DNA of 64,000 bases from Methanocorpusculum labreanum Z (lineage in GTDB: Archaea; Halobacteriota; Methanomicrobia; Methanomicrobiales; Methanocorpusculaceae). The notes below the pieces were generated by a model, which was not told the DNA's origin, made no database searches, and saw nothing but the letters and a program-made list of their open reading frames with translations. Positions 62,346-64,000 of the stretch are shown here, piece by piece. Numbering within the stretch: the first letter of the stretch is position 1; each line of letters opens with the position of its first letter. Both the position numbers and the translations under genes were made by a program. Where the stretch lies: NCBI RefSeq assembly GCF_000015765.1, contig NC_008942.1, positions 1,317,921 through 1,381,920 of the forward strand, given 5' to 3'.

Positions 62346-63174
62346 TTTTATCGAAAAAGCCGAGGAGCTTGCCCTCTCCGGAAAGTTTGAGGAGGCTCTC
62401 GGAAAATATGACGAGGCAATTGGAGAAGATCCCTCTGATCCCCTCACGTATGTTGGAAAGGCCTCGGTTCTGAAGGCGCTTGGAAGATATGACGAGTGTA
62501 TAGAGTGTATGGATACTGCCGTCCGAATCATTCCGGAGTGGAAGGGAACAGATCCAGAACGGATCCCGGCGTTTACTTCGATGCTGCTCGTACTGAAAGC
62601 CGAGGCACAGTTATACGCCGAGAAACCAAACGAGGCGCTTGTCACGGTGGACGAGGCGGATGAAATCAGAACAGCGGACGCCGCATCCCTCGTCGTACGT
62701 GCCCAGGCGTATGCCCAGCTGCAAAACTACGAAGCGGCCGGCAACTGTCTGTACCGTGCGGAGGAGTGGTGTTTTCTGCATGACGACGCAATGCTGACCC
62801 AGATCTGGCTTTCAAAAGTTCATCTGGCAAAAGAGGCAGGCAAACCCTTTGTTCCGCCGTATGCCTCCGAGGTGTACAAATCCGGAAACTGGCGAACACC
62901 TGTTGGAACGGCCGAGGAGCTTTTCGAGCGGGGAAATAATCTCCGCAGCGAAGGTCTGCTGTACGACGCCCTCAGATATTATGACGCCTGTCTTGCGGCC
63001 GAACCCAAAAATAAGGCACTTGTTCTGTTCTTCAGGGGAATCATCTTTGAACAGCTGAAAAACTTTGGCGAAGCATATTCCATGTATTCGGATGCCTTGG
63101 CAGCCGGACCAGCGCCAGAGGATGAAATGAAGATCCGAGTAAGATGGGCAAACGCGAAAAGCCGGCGGATCTGA
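62338..63174 (+). CDS. TPR-repeat protein
   Basis: 278 residues starting at TTG 62338 (AAGGA 5 nt upstream). Five or six tetratricopeptide-like repeats: FEEALGKYDEAIGEDPSDPLTYVGKASVLKALGRYDECIECMDTAV, then LYAEKPNEALVTVDEADEI and RSEGLLYDALRYYDACLAAEPKNKALVLFF. Probably a protein-binding scaffold. Translationally coupled to cofC. Function unknown. Confidence 0.82.
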   Translation: MSDFIEKAEELALSGKFEEALGKYDEAIGEDPSDPLTYVGKASVLKALGRYDECIECMDTAVRIIPEWKGTDPERIPAFTSMLLVLKAEAQLYAEKPNEALVTVDEADEIRTADAASLVVRAQAYAQLQNYEAAGNCLYRAEEWCFLHDDAMLTQIWLSKVHLAKEAGKPFVPPYASEVYKSGNWRTPVGTAEELFERGNNLRSEGLLYDALRYYDACLAAEPKNKALVLFFRGIIFEQLKNFGEAYSMYSDALAAGPAPEDEMKIRVRWANAKSRRI

Positions 63175-63225
63175 ATACTCTTTTTTTATAATCGGTTTGA
63201 AAACAGAATCTGATAATTCATAAAA

Positions 63226-63842
63226 TAGGAGTTACGCGGTGTGCTCTCAATCCAATTCGTGAAGGGTATTACTGGGTGTGGACACATGAGATAAAACCAA
63301 CCGCGAATCGGCGCGAATCCGCCCTTCGGGCGAAGCGAATCGGATTTGCTGACCCTCACTCTCGCTCGTTGGGCCTGGTCGCAAATCAAAGATTTGCTCC
63401 GCTAAGGTCGTCGACTTCGTCGCCAACCCGCCGACCCAACGGCTCGTCCCTTCATCGGGATCGTTCGGGCAAATCCTGTCGGTGCCCCGGCACCTCCAGT
63501 GAGGGAGAGATTCATTGAGCAGTCCTTAATCTGAAAAATATCCACTGTACTGACAATCACGATATAAGATCAAGAGAAATATCAATAATAGGAGCCGCTG
63601 GGGCGGCGACAGGATTTGCCCGAACGGTCCCGATGAAGGGATGAGCAAGACAGCGAAGCTGGATTGCGAAAGTGAGGATCAGCAAATCCGATTCCGGGAG
63701 CAAGCCAAAGGCTTGCGGGATTCGCGCCGATTCGCGGTTGGTCTTTTCTCACGTGTCCACACTTATGCCACTCACGAAATCGAAGTACATCTCATAAGAT
63801 CTTCAGTTTTTTTCCGGTTAAGATCGCACCGCGTAAGTCCTA
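63226..63842. mobile_element. Non-coding element with terminal inverted repeats and ~200-bp inverted arms (copy 2)
   Basis: Ends TAGGAGTTACGCGGT (63226-63240) and ACCGCGTAAGTCCTA (63828-63842) match copy 1 in 14-15 of 15 positions. Flanks ATAAAA and TTAAAA are nearly equal. The arms pair over most of the length: 63296-63320 pairs perfectly with 63718-63742 (25 bp), 63448-63481 with 63607-63640 (one mismatch in 34), 63337-63352 with 63679-63694. Smaller hairpins (GCCCTTCGGGC; GCAAGCC-AAA-GGCTTGC) sit on the arms. No transposase. The right end is 14 nt from the 3' end of tRNA-Asp. Confidence 0.75.
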
Positions 63843-63856
63843 TTAAAAAAACGAAA

Positions 63857-63929
63857 CGCCCAAGTCGGAATTCGAATCCGAGTCGCAGCCGTGACAGGGC
63901 TGCATGATAGGCCACTACACTACTTGGGC
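63857..63929 (-). tRNA. tRNA-Asp (GUC anticodon)
   Basis: 73 nt with acceptor stem GCCCAAG/CTTGGGC, discriminator G, anticodon loop CTGTCAC between GCAGC and GCTGC giving GTC, and T arm with GATTCGAATTC. CCA not encoded. Confidence 0.96.
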
Positions 63930-63974
63930 AACAAACCGCACGTCAATCCCGCACAATCAAAACGAAAGAAGAAG

Positions 63975-64000
63975 CGCCCAAGTCGGAATTCGAATCCGAG
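63975..64000 (-). tRNA. tRNA-Asp, second copy, 3' part only
   Basis: The last 26 bases equal the 3' half (discriminator, acceptor strand and T arm) of the tRNA-Asp at 63857-63929, so a tandem tRNA-Asp continues beyond the right edge. Confidence 0.85.

Noticed and set aside
63641-63907. Open frame crossing the element end and tRNA-Asp
   Set aside because: It runs through a tRNA gene and the inverted arm; not a protein gene.

Overview
The window looks like chromosomal DNA of a methanogenic euryarchaeon of the order Methanomicrobiales, probably close to Methanocorpusculum (inference; no database search was run). Sequence support: the methyl-coenzyme M reductase arginine methylase Mmp10, coenzyme F420 genes (cofE, cofC), a DHPS-like protein next to glyA, glycerol-1-phosphate dehydrogenase for archaeal lipids, archaeal information-processing genes (aIF2-alpha, Nop10, S27e, L44e, L15e, L37Ae, Rpo12, GINS, PriS, SBDS, proteasome alpha, RNase P proteins, KEOPS Pcc1, prefoldin, NAC), and archaeal TATA-box promoters. 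Genes are dense, often with 1-8 nt overlaps, and several seem leaderless.

Layout. 1-5.6 kb: partial metal/siderophore permease, argG, an AglJ-like glycosyltransferase, an FKBP-like membrane protein, Hsp20 and an internally duplicated CBS/ParB-like protein. 5.6-12.6 kb, minus strand: EndoQ-like repair nuclease, then the canonical L44e-S27e-aIF2alpha-Nop10-PAC2 cluster, then GINS-PriS-Elp3. 12.9-24.4 kb: ADP-ribosylglycohydrolase, egsA/DUF63 divergent pair, NDP-sugar pyrophosphorylase, a non-coding inverted-repeat element with target duplications, TPR protein, a coiled-coil protein with an RmuC-like PD-(D/E)xK signature, HEAT protein, PpiC, an RNase III-like protein, Mmp10 and a methyltransferase. 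25-37 kb is the accessory region: yeast-type cytosine deaminase, bacterial-type ThrRS, M23 peptidase, an AddB/AddA-like helicase-nuclease pair of different base composition, and a frameshifted C45-like lipoprotein. 37-42.5 kb: hybrid cluster protein, a degenerate FBP aldolase/phosphatase relative beside class I FBPase, secreted proteins, tRNA-Leu. 42.5-52.5 kb: cofE, HisA-like, tmk and a second CofE-like gene, then the proteasome/ribosome superoperon, which here lacks the exosome genes rrp4-rrp41-rrp42 between SBDS and L37Ae, then moaC and nnr. 52.5-64 kb: RecJ-like DHH protein, PUA protein, NAC, TrmI, a PP-loop-less TtuA-like protein joined to nadE, an oxidoreductase, glyA, DHPS-like, cofC, a TPR protein, a second and larger inverted-repeat element, and tandem tRNA-Asp genes.

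The best candidates for something undescribed are the non-coding elements at 17443-17900 and 63226-63842 (shared 15-bp terminal inverted repeats; the second folds almost completely on itself), the 46-residue-repeat coiled coil fused to a putative nuclease, the tandem CBS-CBS-ParB protein, and three enzyme relatives that have lost key residues (FBPA/P-like, TtuA-like, RNase III-like), each next to a partner gene that suggests a function. All function calls rest on motif recognition by eye.
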